From the NCBI GenBank assembly GCA_017454745.1, contig JAFTCL010000001.1, positions 186,001-250,000 of the forward strand: 64,000 nt of DNA, written 5' to 3'. Of the stretch, positions 23,599-34,597 are shown piece by piece (within the stretch, counting starts at the first letter, position 1; each line of letters starts with the position of its first letter). The position numbers and the translations under genes are program-made. The DNA is from Kiritimatiellia bacterium (GTDB lineage Bacteria > Verrucomicrobiota > Kiritimatiellia > RFP12 > UBA1067). The notes under the pieces are model-generated. The model searched no databases. It saw nothing but the letters and a program-made list of their open reading frames with translations, and had not been told where the DNA came from.

Positions 23599-25694
23599 GA
23601 AATCTATTAGCGGCGATCGTGATGGCGTCGGCAATGTCTTCCGCAGTGTTCGCGGAGGACACGGTGTTCGCGGATTTCGAGGGCAATGATTACGGCGAAT
23701 GGAAAACTTCCGGAACGGCGTTCGGCAACGGCCCCGCCCACGGCACGTTGCCGAACCAGATGGCGGTGTCGGGTTACAAGGGCCGAGGATTGGTCAACTC
23801 CTACCGGGGCGGAGACAATTCGGTAGGTGTCCTGACATCGCCGGAATTTCAAATCGAGAAACCCTACATCAACTTCCTGATCGGCGGCGGCGGTCACGAT
23901 GATACCGTTATGGAACTGCTGGTGGACGGCAAGGCAATGCGGTCCGCCCGCGGCGAAAACGTCAACCCCGGCGGCAGCGAGGTTTTGCGCCCTGATTTCT
24001 GGGATGTCTCCGAATTAACCGGCAAAAAAGCCGTAATCAGGATTACCGACCGTCATACCGGCGGTTGGGGCCATATCAATGTTGACCACATTGTTTTCTC
24101 CGATCGCCCTGCAACCCGCTTCACGGACTGCACACGAACGGTAACCGTGGATGCGTCCAGACCCTACCTTTGGGTGCCGATTAAGAACGGCGGGGAAAAA
24201 TTCCGGGTGGAACTTTTTGACGGCGGCAAACCCGTCCACTATTTCGATGCCGAGTTAGCCACAACCGCCGATGCGGATTGGCAGGGCACACTGAACCTTG
24301 CCCCGCACGCTGGGAAGAACTTGCGGATCACGGTGAAAAAATATCCCGAAGACGGTGCCGGATTCGCCGCGATCTCCATGAACGCCTCCCCCTACTCCAC
24401 TCCGCAGGACTACCGCGAAGCGAGGCGGGCACAGTTCCATTTCCAGCCACGCCACGGGTGGAACAACGACCCGAACGGATTGAGCTTCTTCAAAGGCGAG
24501 TGGCACCTGTTTTTCCAATACAACCCCTACGGGCGGAATTGGGGCAACATGCACTGGGGACACACGGTCAGCAAGGATCTGGTACATTGGAGGGAACTCG
24601 ACGTGGCGTTATACCAGGACAAATCTGGCATGATGTTCAGCGGTTCCGCTGCGGTTGACCGGAACAACACCGCCGGATTCGGCAAGAACGCCCAAGTGCT
24701 GATATACACCGCGACCGGCGGCGGGTCCACCCAATGCCTGGCCTACAGTCTTGACGGACGCAACTACACCAAATACGCCGGGAACCCGGTGGTCGGCAAC
24801 ATAACCGCCGGGAACCGCGACCCGAAGATCTTTTGGTATCAGCCGAGCGGGCAGTGGGTATTGGTGCTTTACATCAACCAAGACGGCTATCACACCATCG
24901 GGATTTTCAACTCGCCCAATCTAAAGGACTGGACCAGAACGGGCACCATCCGGGGCGACAAGGCTGGCCAGGGCAATTTTCTTTACGAATGCCCGGATTT
25001 GTTTGAGTTGCCGGTGGACGGCGGGCCGGAAACTCGGTGGGTGGTATTCGGGGCGAGCGGCGCTTACGCGGTCGGAACGTTTGACGGCAAGACCTTCGCC
25101 GCCGAAGCGGAACGTCTGCCCGCATACGCCGACGGTGCCGCCTACTACGCCGCGCAAAGTTTCAGCGACGCGCCGGACGGCCGCCGTATTTTAGTGCCGT
25201 GGATGCATCTGGAGGGCGGAGCAAGTTTCAACCAGGGCATGGGGTTGCCGCAGGAACTGGGGCTGAAACGCACCGCCGCCGGAATACGGCTGACCCACAC
25301 CCCGGCGCGGGAACTGGCGGAATTGCGAGACGGCAACGCGGTTCCGTTCGAAAATTTCTCCGGTGAACTGGTAGAGGCAATCGTGGATTGCCGGATTCGT
25401 GCCGGAGAGACGGTCGGATTCAAATTCCGTGGCGTTCCGGTTTCATACGACTCAAAAACCGGCACCCTCGCCGCCGATGCCGTGCGCGTGGCTTGGCCGA
25501 TAACTGACGGACAATTAAAACTGACCGTATATCTCGACCGTGTGGGAATGGAAATTTTCTCCGCCGACGGGCTTAACTGCCTGCCGCTGGCAAAAGTGAC
25601 ACCCAACCCCGCCAATGTGAAGATTGAGACCGACAACGCCGCCGGAATGATAGAGAACCGCAACCGCGCCTACCAGCTCAACCGCATCTGGTGA
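23595..25694 (+). CDS. Glycoside hydrolase family 32 (levanase/inulinase-type)
   Basis: 699 residues with a Sec signal peptide (RNLLAAIVMASAMSSAVFA). Residues 22-175 form an N-terminal beta-sandwich of the kind found in exported levanases; the five-bladed propeller follows. Catalytic residues are visible: nucleophile Asp292 in WNNDPNG, transition-state stabiliser Asp409 in GNRDPK, and acid/base Glu465 in ECPDLF. A C-terminal beta-sandwich closes the protein. The family splits beta-fructosidic bonds (sucrose, inulin, levan); the exact linkage cannot be told. Export plus the extra N-terminal module favours polymer hydrolysis. Translationally coupled to the lipoprotein gene and followed 30 bases later by the beta-helix gene. 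Confidence 0.93.
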   Translation: MRNLLAAIVMASAMSSAVFAEDTVFADFEGNDYGEWKTSGTAFGNGPAHGTLPNQMAVSGYKGRGLVNSYRGGDNSVGVLTSPEFQIEKPYINFLIGGGGHDDTVMELLVDGKAMRSARGENVNPGGSEVLRPDFWDVSELTGKKAVIRITDRHTGGWGHINVDHIVFSDRPATRFTDCTRTVTVDASRPYLWVPIKNGGEKFRVELFDGGKPVHYFDAELATTADADWQGTLNLAPHAGKNLRITVKKYPEDGAGFAAISMNASPYSTPQDYREARRAQFHFQPRHGWNNDPNGLSFFKGEWHLFFQYNPYGRNWGNMHWGHTVSKDLVHWRELDVALYQDKSGMMFSGSAAVDRNNTAGFGKNAQVLIYTATGGGSTQCLAYSLDGRNYTKYAGNPVVGNITAGNRDPKIFWYQPSGQWVLVLYINQDGYHTIGIFNSPNLKDWTRTGTIRGDKAGQGNFLYECPDLFELPVDGGPETRWVVFGASGAYAVGTFDGKTFAAEAERLPAYADGAAYYAAQSFSDAPDGRRILVPWMHLEGGASFNQGMGLPQELGLKRTAAGIRLTHTPARELAELRDGNAVPFENFSGELVEAIVDCRIRAGETVGFKFRGVPVSYDSKTGTLAADAVRVAWPITDGQLKLTVYLDRVGMEIFSADGLNCLPLAKVTPNPANVKIETDNAAGMIENRNRAYQLNRIW

Positions 25695-25724
25695 CATCCC
25701 ACGCTTAATCCCAAAGGATATGAA

Positions 25725-27248
25725 ATGAAAACACTCCCGACCATCATGTCTTGCGCACTCTTTGCCGCTTTGACGCAGGCGCAGACTTTCGTGACTTACG
25801 AAGAGTTTGGCGCGGCGGGTGACGGGAAAACCGACGACCAGTCCGCAATCGTCGCCGCGCACGCGGCAGCGAATCAAAAGCGTCTGCCCGTCAAGGCCGG
25901 CGACGGCAAAACGTACTACATCGGACGCGGCGCCAAAGTGGCCGTCATCAAAACCGATGTCGATTTCGGAACGGCGAAATTCGTGATTGACGACCGCGAG
26001 CTCGACAACATCCGGGCACCGATTTTTCATGTTGAGCCATCGTCCCGGCCCTTTGTAATAAAGGGCGTGGACAAACTATCGCGCGGGCAGGAGAACCTTG
26101 GCGTGGCTTTGCCCGGTCTGTGCCTCGTTGAAGTCCAGAACTCCAACGTGAAGCAATACATCCGCTACGGACGCAACCAAAACAAAGGTTTCCCGAAAAA
26201 AGAGGTTTTCCTTGCCGACCGGACCGGCGCGGTTTCCCCGCAAACTCCCATCATTTGGGAATATGAGAAAGTTACCGGCATCACCGCCCGCCCGATCGAC
26301 GGAGAAACTCTCACGCTTAAAGGCGGCATATTCACGACCATAGCCAACCACGCGGAATCCAAATACAACTACCACGGGCGCGGCATCCGAATCGAACGCT
26401 CCAACGTCCGCGTCCATGGACTTCGCCACGAAGTGGCGGAAGAAGGCGACCACGGCGCACCCTACAGCGGATTCATCTCCGTCTCGTACTGCGCAAACGT
26501 TACGGTATCCAACTGTACCTTCACCGCGCACAAAACCTACTCCACCATCGGTTCGGCAGGAGAACCGGTGAGCATGGGTTCATACGACCTGTCGGCTAAC
26601 AACTCCGTGAACATCTCGTACATCGGATGCCGCCAGACCACCGATATCAACGATCGGCGCTATTGGGGTTTGTTCGGATCGAACTACTGCAAAAACCTGC
26701 TTTACGACGACTGCGTGTTCTCGCGTTTTGACGCGCACATGGGCGTGGCTAACGCCACGGTGCGCAACTCTACGCTGGGGCACATGGGTATCAACGCCAT
26801 CGGGTTCGGGACATTTCTCGTTGAGAACACCACTGTCCGCAGCGGTAACTTCTTCAATCTGCGCAGCGACTACGGAAGCACGTGGGACGGGGAATTCATC
26901 GTGCGCAATTGCACTTTCGTGCCCGCCGACGGACGGTCCGCGACCGGAACGCTGGTGAACGGCTCAATCACCGACTGGCACGACTTTGGCTACACCTGCC
27001 GCATGCCGCGGCGCATCGTGTTCGATGGGTTGAAAATCGACGATTCCCATCATCCCGAAAAGTATTCCGGCCCCAATATCTTCGGCCAGTTCAGCAAGAA
27101 AAACGTCGCGCCGGGTTACGTGGAAAAATATCCCTACCACCTCACCGAGGAAGTCGTACTGCGCAACGTTAAGACCGCAAGCGGCAAGGAACTGACAACC
27201 AGCCCCAACCGGTATTTGTTCCGCAACGTTAAAATCGTGCGCGAGTAA
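25725..27248 (+). CDS. Exported right-handed beta-helix protein (pectate-lyase-like)
   Basis: 507 residues with a short signal peptide (KTLPTIMSCALFAALTQA). The mature start TFVTYEEFGAAGDGKTDDQSA is the hallmark of Pectate_lyase_3/GH28-like helices, where it caps the fold. Beta-helix rungs with N-ladder character follow (VSNCTFTAHK, VNISYIGCRQT, YDDCVFSRF, VRNSTLGHMG). I see no GH28 catalytic aspartate triad, so lyase, hydrolase or epimerase activity is unresolved. An AAGGA precedes the start. As the third gene of the fructan operon it probably acts on the same or an accompanying polysaccharide. Confidence 0.8.
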   Translation: MKTLPTIMSCALFAALTQAQTFVTYEEFGAAGDGKTDDQSAIVAAHAAANQKRLPVKAGDGKTYYIGRGAKVAVIKTDVDFGTAKFVIDDRELDNIRAPIFHVEPSSRPFVIKGVDKLSRGQENLGVALPGLCLVEVQNSNVKQYIRYGRNQNKGFPKKEVFLADRTGAVSPQTPIIWEYEKVTGITARPIDGETLTLKGGIFTTIANHAESKYNYHGRGIRIERSNVRVHGLRHEVAEEGDHGAPYSGFISVSYCANVTVSNCTFTAHKTYSTIGSAGEPVSMGSYDLSANNSVNISYIGCRQTTDINDRRYWGLFGSNYCKNLLYDDCVFSRFDAHMGVANATVRNSTLGHMGINAIGFGTFLVENTTVRSGNFFNLRSDYGSTWDGEFIVRNCTFVPADGRSATGTLVNGSITDWHDFGYTCRMPRRIVFDGLKIDDSHHPEKYSGPNIFGQFSKKNVAPGYVEKYPYHLTEEVVLRNVKTASGKELTTSPNRYLFRNVKIVRE

Positions 27249-27282
27249 AGACGTTGGCGGCGGCGAAGCGCCGCAGAAGAAT

Positions 27283-27319
27283 AAAAAAAGGGGGCGTCGG
27301 CAATGCCGTGCGCCCCCGG
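27283..27319 (-). terminator. Terminator of the dnaK-groES-groEL cluster
   Basis: On the minus strand GGGGCG-type arm (27314-27319 region) pairs with CGCCCCC (27290-27296), followed by seven T. A second small GC hairpin (27257-27271) beside it may serve the plus-strand operon. Confidence 0.75.
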
Positions 27320-27335
27320 GTGTGCGGGAAAGAAA

Positions 27336-28967
<1,632 letters not shown>

Positions 28968-28991
28968 TTTCCAATCTCCTTTAAAACGTGG

Positions 28992-29279
28992 TTATTCCAT
29001 AACGCCGAGCAGGTCTTCCTCGCGGACCAGCTGGTAGGTCTTGTCGTCGATCTTCACTTCCGTGCCGCCGTACTTGGGCAGCAGCACCATATCGCCGGCC
29101 TTAACGTCAAACGCGATCTCTTTGCCATTGTCGTCGCGCTTTTTGCCAACCGCGACCACCTTGCCCTGCATCGGTTTTTCCTTGGCGCTGTCGGGGATGA
29201 TGATCCCACCCTTAATGACTTGCTTCTCTTCAATGGGCTCTACCAAAACGCGGTCGCCCAACGGACGGATCTTTGCCAT
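28992..29279 (-). CDS. groES: Co-chaperonin GroES (Hsp10)
   Basis: 95 residues from the ATG at 29279, which has GAGGAGAAG upstream; the open frame further upstream is not supported. The mobile loop [18 protein letters not shown] and the roof region are typical. Caps GroEL. It stands 91 bases downstream of dnaK with no terminator in between, so the three genes are probably co-transcribed. Confidence 0.97.
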   Translation of the reverse strand: MAKIRPLGDRVLVEPIEEKQVIKGGIIIPDSAKEKPMQGKVVAVGKKRDDNGKEIAFDVKAGDMVLLPKYGGTEVKIDDKTYQLVREEDLLGVME

Positions 29280-29370
29280 AACTACTTCTCCTCTTGCTTT
29301 GTTAACACATGGTTTTCCGGGGTTCCCGGAACCGCACCCGCGGCTCCGGCCCCGCTGTAGAATCACTCGC

Positions 29371-31275
29371 TTACTTCATCGTGAAGTCGGCGTCGATAAC
29401 ATCGCCGTCGTCCTTCTTCCCGCCGTCGTTCGGCGGGGTGCCGCCAGGCTGCTGCGCGCCGGCGTCGGGACCGGGCTGCGCGGACTGCTGGCTGTACATG
29501 CCTTTGGTAACCGCGTCCATCGCCTGGGTCAACGCCTGCTGCTTGGCCTTGATCTCATCGATCGTCCCGCTCTTGAGCGCGTCCTTCAACTCGGCCAACG
29601 CTTTCTCCACCGGAGCCTTGGCATCCGCCGGGATTTTGTCGGCGTTTTCGCTCAACAGCTTTTCGATCTGGTAGCTCATGTTCTCGGCCTGGTTGCGGGC
29701 CTCGACCTCCTCCTTGCGCTTGGCGTCCTCCGCCTCGTGGGCTTCGGCGTCCTTACGCATCTTCTCGATCTCTTCTTTGGAGAGACCGCTGGAGGCGGTG
29801 ATGGTGATCTTCTGCTCCTTGCCGGTGCCAAGATCCTTGGCGCTTACGCTCAAGATTCCGTTGGCGTCCAGATCAAAGGTCACCTCAATCTGAGGCCTGC
29901 CGCGCGGAGCGGGCGGGATGCCGTCCAGATTGAACCGGCCGATGCTCTTGTTGTCGTTGGCGAACTTGCGCTCGCCCTGCAACACGTGAATCTCCACGCC
30001 GGGCTGGTTGTCGGCGGCGGTCGAGAAAATCTCGCTCTTCTTGGTCGGGATGGTGGTGTTGCGCTCGATCAGCGGGGTCATCACGCCGCCCAAAGTCTCA
30101 ATGCCGAGCGTCAAAGGAGTGACGTCAAGCAACAGCACGTCCTTGACCTCGCCTTTGAGGATGCCGCCCTGGATGGATGCGCCAACCGCGACCACCTCGT
30201 CGGGGTTCATGCCCTTGTGCGGATCCTTGCCGAACAACTCCTTGGCCTTCTCCTGCAGACGCGGCATACGGGTCTGGCCGCCGACCAGCACCACCTCGTC
30301 CACGGTGGTCAAACCGGCGTCGCTCATGCACTTGCGGCAAGGCTCTGCAGTACGGCCAATCAATCCGTCGGTAAGCTGTTCCAGTTTGGCGCGGGTAAGC
30401 GTGGCCGTCAGATGTTTCGGGCCGGTGGCGTCCGCCGTGATGAACGGCAGGTTGATCTCGCTGCTCGGCGCGGACGAAAGCTCGCACTTGGCCTTCTCGG
30501 CGGCTTCTTTCAACCGCTGCAACGCCATGGTGTCGCGGGAAAGATCAATCCCGTTCTCCGCCTTGAAGGTATCAATCAGCCAGGACATGACCGCCTGGTC
30601 CAGATCGTCGCCGCCCAAATGGGTGTCGCCGTTGGTGGCCTTGACCTCGAACACGCCGTCGCCGATATCCAGCACGGAGATATCGAAGGTTCCGCCGCCA
30701 AAGTCGTAAACCGCAATCTTCTCGTCTTTTTTCTTGTCCAAACCGTACGCCAGCGAAGCCGCAGTAGGCTCGTTGATGATACGCAGGACTTCAAGACCGG
30801 CGATACGCCCCGCGTCCTTGGTGGCCTGACGCTGCGAATCGTTGAAGTATGCCGGAACGGTGATGACCGCCTGGGTGATCTTCTCGCCCAGCTTCGCCTC
30901 GGCATCGGTCTTCAGCTTTTGCAGAATCATCGCCGAAATCTCCGGCGGGGAGTAAACTTTGTCGCCAACCTTGACATGGGGGTCGCCGTTCGCGGCGCGC
31001 ACCACTTCATAAGGCACCATCGACAATTCCTGGGTCATCTCGTCGTATCTACGGCCCATGAAACGTTTGATTGAATAAATCGTGTTTTTCGGGTTCGTCA
31101 CCGCCTGGCGCTTCGCCGCTTCACCGACCAAACGCTGGCCGTCTTTGGTGAACGCCACCACCGACGGGGTCGTGCGCTTTCCTTCCGCATTCTCCACGAC
31201 CATCGGCTCGCCGCCTTCCATTACCGCCATGCACGAATTCGTCGTGCCCAAATCAATTCCTAAAACTTTAGCCAT
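29371..31275 (-). CDS. dnaK: Chaperone DnaK (Hsp70)
   Basis: 634 residues. Nucleotide-binding domain motifs: [46 protein letters not shown] and [10 protein letters not shown]. The substrate-binding domain starts near residue 390 ([20 protein letters not shown]) and the lid ends with a Gly/Gln/Ala-rich tail closed by [20 protein letters not shown] matches the conserved C-terminal EEVD-like end of bacterial DnaK. GAAGGAG precedes the ATG by 7-8 bases. grpE and dnaJ are not adjacent. A sigma-54-type promoter lies about 75 bases upstream. Confidence 0.98.
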   Translation of the reverse strand: MAKVLGIDLGTTNSCMAVMEGGEPMVVENAEGKRTTPSVVAFTKDGQRLVGEAAKRQAVTNPKNTIYSIKRFMGRRYDEMTQELSMVPYEVVRAANGDPHVKVGDKVYSPPEISAMILQKLKTDAEAKLGEKITQAVITVPAYFNDSQRQATKDAGRIAGLEVLRIINEPTAASLAYGLDKKKDEKIAVYDFGGGTFDISVLDIGDGVFEVKATNGDTHLGGDDLDQAVMSWLIDTFKAENGIDLSRDTMALQRLKEAAEKAKCELSSAPSSEINLPFITADATGPKHLTATLTRAKLEQLTDGLIGRTAEPCRKCMSDAGLTTVDEVVLVGGQTRMPRLQEKAKELFGKDPHKGMNPDEVVAVGASIQGGILKGEVKDVLLLDVTPLTLGIETLGGVMTPLIERNTTIPTKKSEIFSTAADNQPGVEIHVLQGERKFANDNKSIGRFNLDGIPPAPRGRPQIEVTFDLDANGILSVSAKDLGTGKEQKITITASSGLSKEEIEKMRKDAEAHEAEDAKRKEEVEARNQAENMSYQIEKLLSENADKIPADAKAPVEKALAELKDALKSGTIDEIKAKQQALTQAMDAVTKGMYSQQSAQPGPDAGAQQPGGTPPNDGGKKDDGDVIDADFTMK

Positions 31276-31347
31276 TGCTCTTTCTCCTTCTTTCCGTTCC
31301 CCGATCCAGCCCCGTCTGCGCCGTCTTTCGAGGAACGCTATTATTAA

Positions 31348-31363
31348 AGCAATTCACGTGCCA
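31348..31363 (-). promoter_or_regulatory. Candidate sigma-54 promoter of dnaK-groES-groEL
   Basis: The minus strand reads TGGCACGTGAATTGCT, which matches the sigma-54 -24/-12 consensus (TGGCACG, four free bases, TTGC, then A/T) at every defined position with correct GG-to-GC spacing. The start would be near 31337, about 60 bases before the dnaK ATG and in the right orientation. No good sigma-70 box pair overlaps it. Binding is not proven from sequence. Confidence 0.65.
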
Positions 31364-31459
31364 AAGGTCAGAAAAAGCAACCAATAAAACTTTAAACCCC
31401 TTTTAAACAGCCAATTACGCATTTTAAAGTTTTTGTCATTTTTTCGGCAGCAAGACTAA

Positions 31460-31511
31460 TGTCACACTTTTTGTCACACTAAAGACGGGTGGGACACCGC
31501 AGTGTCACACT
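31460..31511 (-). promoter_or_regulatory. Upstream repeats, possible enhancer-binding sites
   Basis: Three direct copies of AGTGTGACA on the minus strand at 31460-31468, 31472-31480 and 31503-31511 (first two 12 bases apart, the third 31 further). GACAC (31493-31497) and GTGTC (31502-31506) form a perfect inverted repeat. They lie roughly 100-150 bases upstream of the -24 element, the usual distance for sigma-54 activator sites. The inverted repeat could instead be a weak hairpin at the end of the next minus-strand gene. Confidence 0.45.
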
Positions 31512-31512
31512 T

Positions 31513-31944
31513 TTACTGTAATGTAGCGGATTCCGGCATTTTGTCGCCAGCCTCTACATAGGATACCGATCTAGAAAACGAAATAATAAAGGTGGAAAAG
31601 AGAAAAAACAGCGCAAAAAGCGTCCAAACCAATTTCTTGTGCGCCGCGCAATCTTCGCATATTTGCTGAAAATCGCGAGGGAGAAGGTAACGGTAGATGA
31701 ACGCGGATGGAATCGCCGCGACAACCATAATCACGAGGGCCCTGGACAAAAGGCACGCGCCCGAACCAAACAAATTGTACGTCAATGCCATTAACCCCTC
31801 ATACGGCGTTTGGACGAATCCAAGACCGACTTTCGACGCGACCAAATGGAACAACATATCGATAATGTTCAGCACATTGCCACAAGAGGGGATCAAAGCC
31901 ACAAAGGCCACCGCCGTGATTGATCTAGCCGCTGTTTTAGTCAT
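31513..31944 (-). CDS. Small membrane protein of unknown function
   Basis: 143 residues from the ATG at 31944, six bases after GAGGAG; an ATG two codons earlier touches that site and is less likely. Hydrophobic segments lie near residues 8-22, 65-90 (LVIMVVAAIPSAFIYRYLL) and 108-128 (WTLFALFFLFSTFIISF), so two or three membrane helices. The first could be a signal ending in IPSC, but a lipobox is not convincing. A short segment CEDCAAHKK lies between helices two and three. I do not recognise the family. Neighbours give no functional clue; the following 216 bases (31945-32160) hold no recognisable gene. Confidence 0.6.
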   Translation of the reverse strand: MTKTAARSITAVAFVALIPSCGNVLNIIDMLFHLVASKVGLGFVQTPYEGLMALTYNLFGSGACLLSRALVIMVVAAIPSAFIYRYLLPRDFQQICEDCAAHKKLVWTLFALFFLFSTFIISFSRSVSYVEAGDKMPESATLQ

Positions 31945-32160
31945 ACCCATCTCCTCAACAATCGCCTGCGCCTGTTAAATCGGGAACATTTTTTTAGGAC
32001 GCCGGCTTCTGTTAACCTGGTTTCAACATCGACCCAAGGTCGGGTAAGATGCCGAACAATATCTTCAGCCAATCTTCTTACCACACCGCTGTCGATTGGC
32101 CTTAATTGTCCTTTACGACTCCCTTCACCTAACGTGCCAGATTGTCGATCAGCAACCCAT

Positions 32161-33201
32161 TCACTGCGCGACGAATTCAAACACATCCCGTACGGCATTG
32201 CACTCGCAATACGAAAGTAACTTTGTGCCCTTGAGTGTCGTGTATGAAAGGTCGCACAGCACCGTTTCTAAACAGTTACCGATCACCCCAAGTTTACCGG
32301 GCTTGCAGCCAAACTTCACCATCGTACGGAGTACGAACTCCACCGCAGGTGTCCAGTCGAACTCCCGCCCGTCCGGTGGCGGAATAAGATCCGTGCCCAG
32401 CGCGAATTGCGTCTCCCCGTCGACCGCAACCATGAAACGCCCCATGAACCCCCGTCCCGAATCCGAATTCCCGCAGGGGACGGGTATCGCACCAATCTCC
32501 AGATTGAAATCCTTGTTCACGGAAAGAACCGCCACCTGATCAAGAAGCGGCTGGGAAAGGCTTACGGCCACAGGAGTCCACAAGGGAAATCCTTTTTCCC
32601 CTAACGTCCACGTCCTGTCCGGCGATTCACGCCAGACACTCACAAGATCATCTTCTGTGTCAAAAAGGTTGATCTCCTCGGCGGAATGCGTCTTGAAGAA
32701 ATCTAAAAGCACCTTGATGGCGTCGATCGCTTCCGCAAGCTCTCCGGCCCCCATCATTTCGGGGGCATAGCCGGGAACGTAGGAGACGAGCGAAGGGTTG
32801 ACGCCGCGCGGGAACTTTACTCCCGACGCCTTAATCGCCGCACGCTCGCCCTTCAACAGATCCGCCGCTTTGAGAAACGCAAACTGCGTCTGGCGGATGG
32901 AGAAGAAAGCGTCCCGCAAACGGAGGTCGTCAAACGGGGGAACGTTTGCAATTTGGCAATACGACGAAACTCTGGGGTAAATCCCCACAGCCCGGTGTTC
33001 TCCGTATTCGCCCATCACCGAAAGCGCGAACGTCCTTCCATCCGCACGTTCGACGGCAAGAAGCTGGTTCTCGCCCATCGGCATGTCCCATGGCGCGAGT
33101 TCCCACAGTTGCAACGCAAGTTCGTAGGCCTCGCGCAACTGTTCTGGCGACGGCTTAACCTCGTCAAGTATCACTGGTTTCGGCAACATTTTCTCGCTCA
33201 T
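32161..33201 (-). CDS. DUF7309/DUF6930-like protein
   Basis: 346 residues, no signal peptide, so cytoplasmic. The N-terminal part (EQLREAYELALQLWELAPW, MGENQLLAVE, SVMGEYGEHRAVGIY) resembles a domain I recall as DUF7309, and the C-terminal part (VEFVLRTMVKFGCKPGKLGV) a DUF6930-type end; the family names are from memory and need a profile search. Such proteins are scattered in gut bacteria with no known role. A possible minus-strand promoter TTGCAT-N17-TAGAAA lies just upstream. It belongs to the accessory patch around the toxin-antitoxin genes. Confidence 0.6.
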   Translation of the reverse strand: MSEKMLPKPVILDEVKPSPEQLREAYELALQLWELAPWDMPMGENQLLAVERADGRTFALSVMGEYGEHRAVGIYPRVSSYCQIANVPPFDDLRLRDAFFSIRQTQFAFLKAADLLKGERAAIKASGVKFPRGVNPSLVSYVPGYAPEMMGAGELAEAIDAIKVLLDFFKTHSAEEINLFDTEDDLVSVWRESPDRTWTLGEKGFPLWTPVAVSLSQPLLDQVAVLSVNKDFNLEIGAIPVPCGNSDSGRGFMGRFMVAVDGETQFALGTDLIPPPDGREFDWTPAVEFVLRTMVKFGCKPGKLGVIGNCLETVLCDLSYTTLKGTKLLSYCECNAVRDVFEFVAQ

Positions 33202-33254
33202 TAAAAAAAACTCTTTTCTAAACCAATTTCAAACAATATGCAAAACCAAACGCT

Positions 33255-33401
33255 TTAGAAAGAAACATAATCATTGTATGCCATCCTGCCGGGGATTGCA
33301 ACAATAGGGGTGCAAGAATTTGGCACGTTGCGGATTACGGAAGCGCCCGCACCGATTTCAGTTCGGTTACCTTCGCGTACGACGGCTTTTTGGGCAGTAC
33401 T
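33255..33401 (-). pseudogene. Remnant 1 of a hexapeptide-repeat acyltransferase
   Basis: In one minus-strand frame, 48 residues after an in-frame TAG read AVVREGNRTEIGAGASVIRN, then VP and a PGR motif, ending in TAA at 33255. The EIGAGASVIRNVP step followed by a short PxR end is the C-terminus of left-handed beta-helix sugar acyltransferases (NeuD-like). No N-terminal part is found upstream, where higA ends. Its central 50 bases match remnant 2 (35025-35111) at 45 positions. Confidence 0.55.
33331..33380. repeat. Direct repeat flanking the HigBA pair, copy 1
   Basis: 45 of 50 bases identical, without gaps, to 35041-35090 and in the same orientation; the pair brackets the toxin-antitoxin genes. 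It encodes part of the acyltransferase remnant, so the repeat is a duplicated gene fragment. Confidence 0.7.
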
Positions 33402-33447
33402 CTACTTGATGTATCCGTGTTGGCCTTGCTATTCATATCGGTCCGTG

Positions 33448-34578
33448 TTACTCAAGCACCCAACTGCCGATGTCATCCCATTTAATCATCGGCACACGAT
33501 ATTCCTTTGGCGAAAAGAATCTGTTGCAAAGTTTCTGGTAACGGCCAACTACAAGCGCGACGGAAACGCCGACCCGCTTTGCAATATCGCGCATTGCCGA
33601 AAGCGAACCATTGCCAAGGCAAATCTGATCGTCAAACATTGACGGTATCAGCATCTCCGACGCCTTTGCGTCAGTTGCCAATTCAATGTCACTGCTACTT
33701 TTATCCGTTACATAAATGAGTTCATGCTTACCCTCAAGGATATGCGCCGCTTCATGGTAAAGCGAAAACACAATTCTGTCCAATGCACAAGAATGCAATG
33801 TCAGGACAATAACCGGATGTTCTTTTAACCAAAACGCCACACCATTAAGGTTTTTTACGTCTTTTACCTTCTTAAGATAAATGACTTCAACACCCGTCTT
33901 TGCCAGTTCGGCCTTCGCAAGAAGTAAGAAATCCTTAACCACCAGAGTTCCGGCATCAATCGCCGCCGTTCGCTGCCGAACCGCATCCAATGCTTTCCTG
34001 AATGCGTCCGCATCATAGGGACCGAGAGCCGGTATGTGATCAAGGGCCACGTGCGTAGCCATCTGTAGCCAAGCAGTCAAAGCCGTCGAATTGGATTCAA
34101 CTCCTTTGACCGCCCGAGCGGCAAACGAATATGGAGTATGAATCTCTTCATAAGCATCAACCGAAGACACATTGTAAAACGAACAAAGTGCAGACAGCTG
34201 TTCACCTAGACGCCTTTTCTTAAAATCGGCAGGAAGGAAGTTGGCGGCAATTAAATCAGAGACTGGCTGCTTCTTGATCCAGTTCTTCTGATTCGCCGCC
34301 TGTTCCTCTGCCTTCTGGCATAGGACTTGATGTCGGTAATCGGCTTCTAGCTTGCACCAGAACTCGGCGCTTGCTCCCGTTACTAATTCAAGTTTCCGCG
34401 CGGTATCGGCTGTAATCGGTTGCGTTCCATTCAAAATACGATAATAAGTCGGCCTGGAAAATTCCATCCGCTTACAAAACTCCAAGACCGGCATTCCACA
34501 TTCAATCAACCAATCTTGAATATGCTCTCCAGGTGGCAACAAATAACCCCCGGTCATTTCAATCAGTTTTTCGTTCAT
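33448..34578 (-). CDS. higA: HigA-family antitoxin with ImmA/IrrE-type metallopeptidase domain
   Basis: 376 residues. Residues 15-75 are an XRE/HigA helix-turn-helix (PGEHIQDWLIECGMPVLEF and NGTQPITADTARKLE), with the conserved EFW motif after it. Residues about 190-340 form an ImmA/IrrE (COG2856) domain with the zinc motif HEAAH near 275 and a downstream acidic ELATDAKASEML segment. It binds and neutralises the HigB toxin encoded 19 bases upstream and probably represses the pair; the protease domain is not part of minimal HigA and may mediate antitoxin turnover. It lies between two acyltransferase remnants, suggesting horizontal acquisition. Confidence 0.85.
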   Translation of the reverse strand: MNEKLIEMTGGYLLPPGEHIQDWLIECGMPVLEFCKRMEFSRPTYYRILNGTQPITADTARKLELVTGASAEFWCKLEADYRHQVLCQKAEEQAANQKNWIKKQPVSDLIAANFLPADFKKRRLGEQLSALCSFYNVSSVDAYEEIHTPYSFAARAVKGVESNSTALTAWLQMATHVALDHIPALGPYDADAFRKALDAVRQRTAAIDAGTLVVKDFLLLAKAELAKTGVEVIYLKKVKDVKNLNGVAFWLKEHPVIVLTLHSCALDRIVFSLYHEAAHILEGKHELIYVTDKSSSDIELATDAKASEMLIPSMFDDQICLGNGSLSAMRDIAKRVGVSVALVVGRYQKLCNRFFSPKEYRVPMIKWDDIGSWVLE

Positions 34579-34597
34579 GACATTTTCCTCTTTTCAC

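Noticed and set aside
31488..31511. Inverted repeat as a terminator of the small membrane protein gene
   Set aside because: The stem has a mismatch and only a short CTTT follows; I kept it as part of the repeat cluster, though the terminator reading is not excluded.
31276..31512. CIRCE element or sigma-32 promoter upstream of dnaK
   Set aside because: No TTAGCACTC-N9-GAGTGCTAA-like inverted repeat and no sigma-32 boxes could be found by eye.
31941..32198. 85-codon minus-strand frame beginning MPYGMCLNSSRSEWVAD
   Set aside because: It overlaps the 3' end of the DUF-like gene, has no ribosome-binding site and no recognisable fold; no integron attC pattern was found in the gap either.
33319..33336. 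TGGCACGTTGC on the plus strand, similar to a sigma-54 site
   Set aside because: The GG-to-GC spacing is too short, and the bases belong to the acyltransferase remnant.
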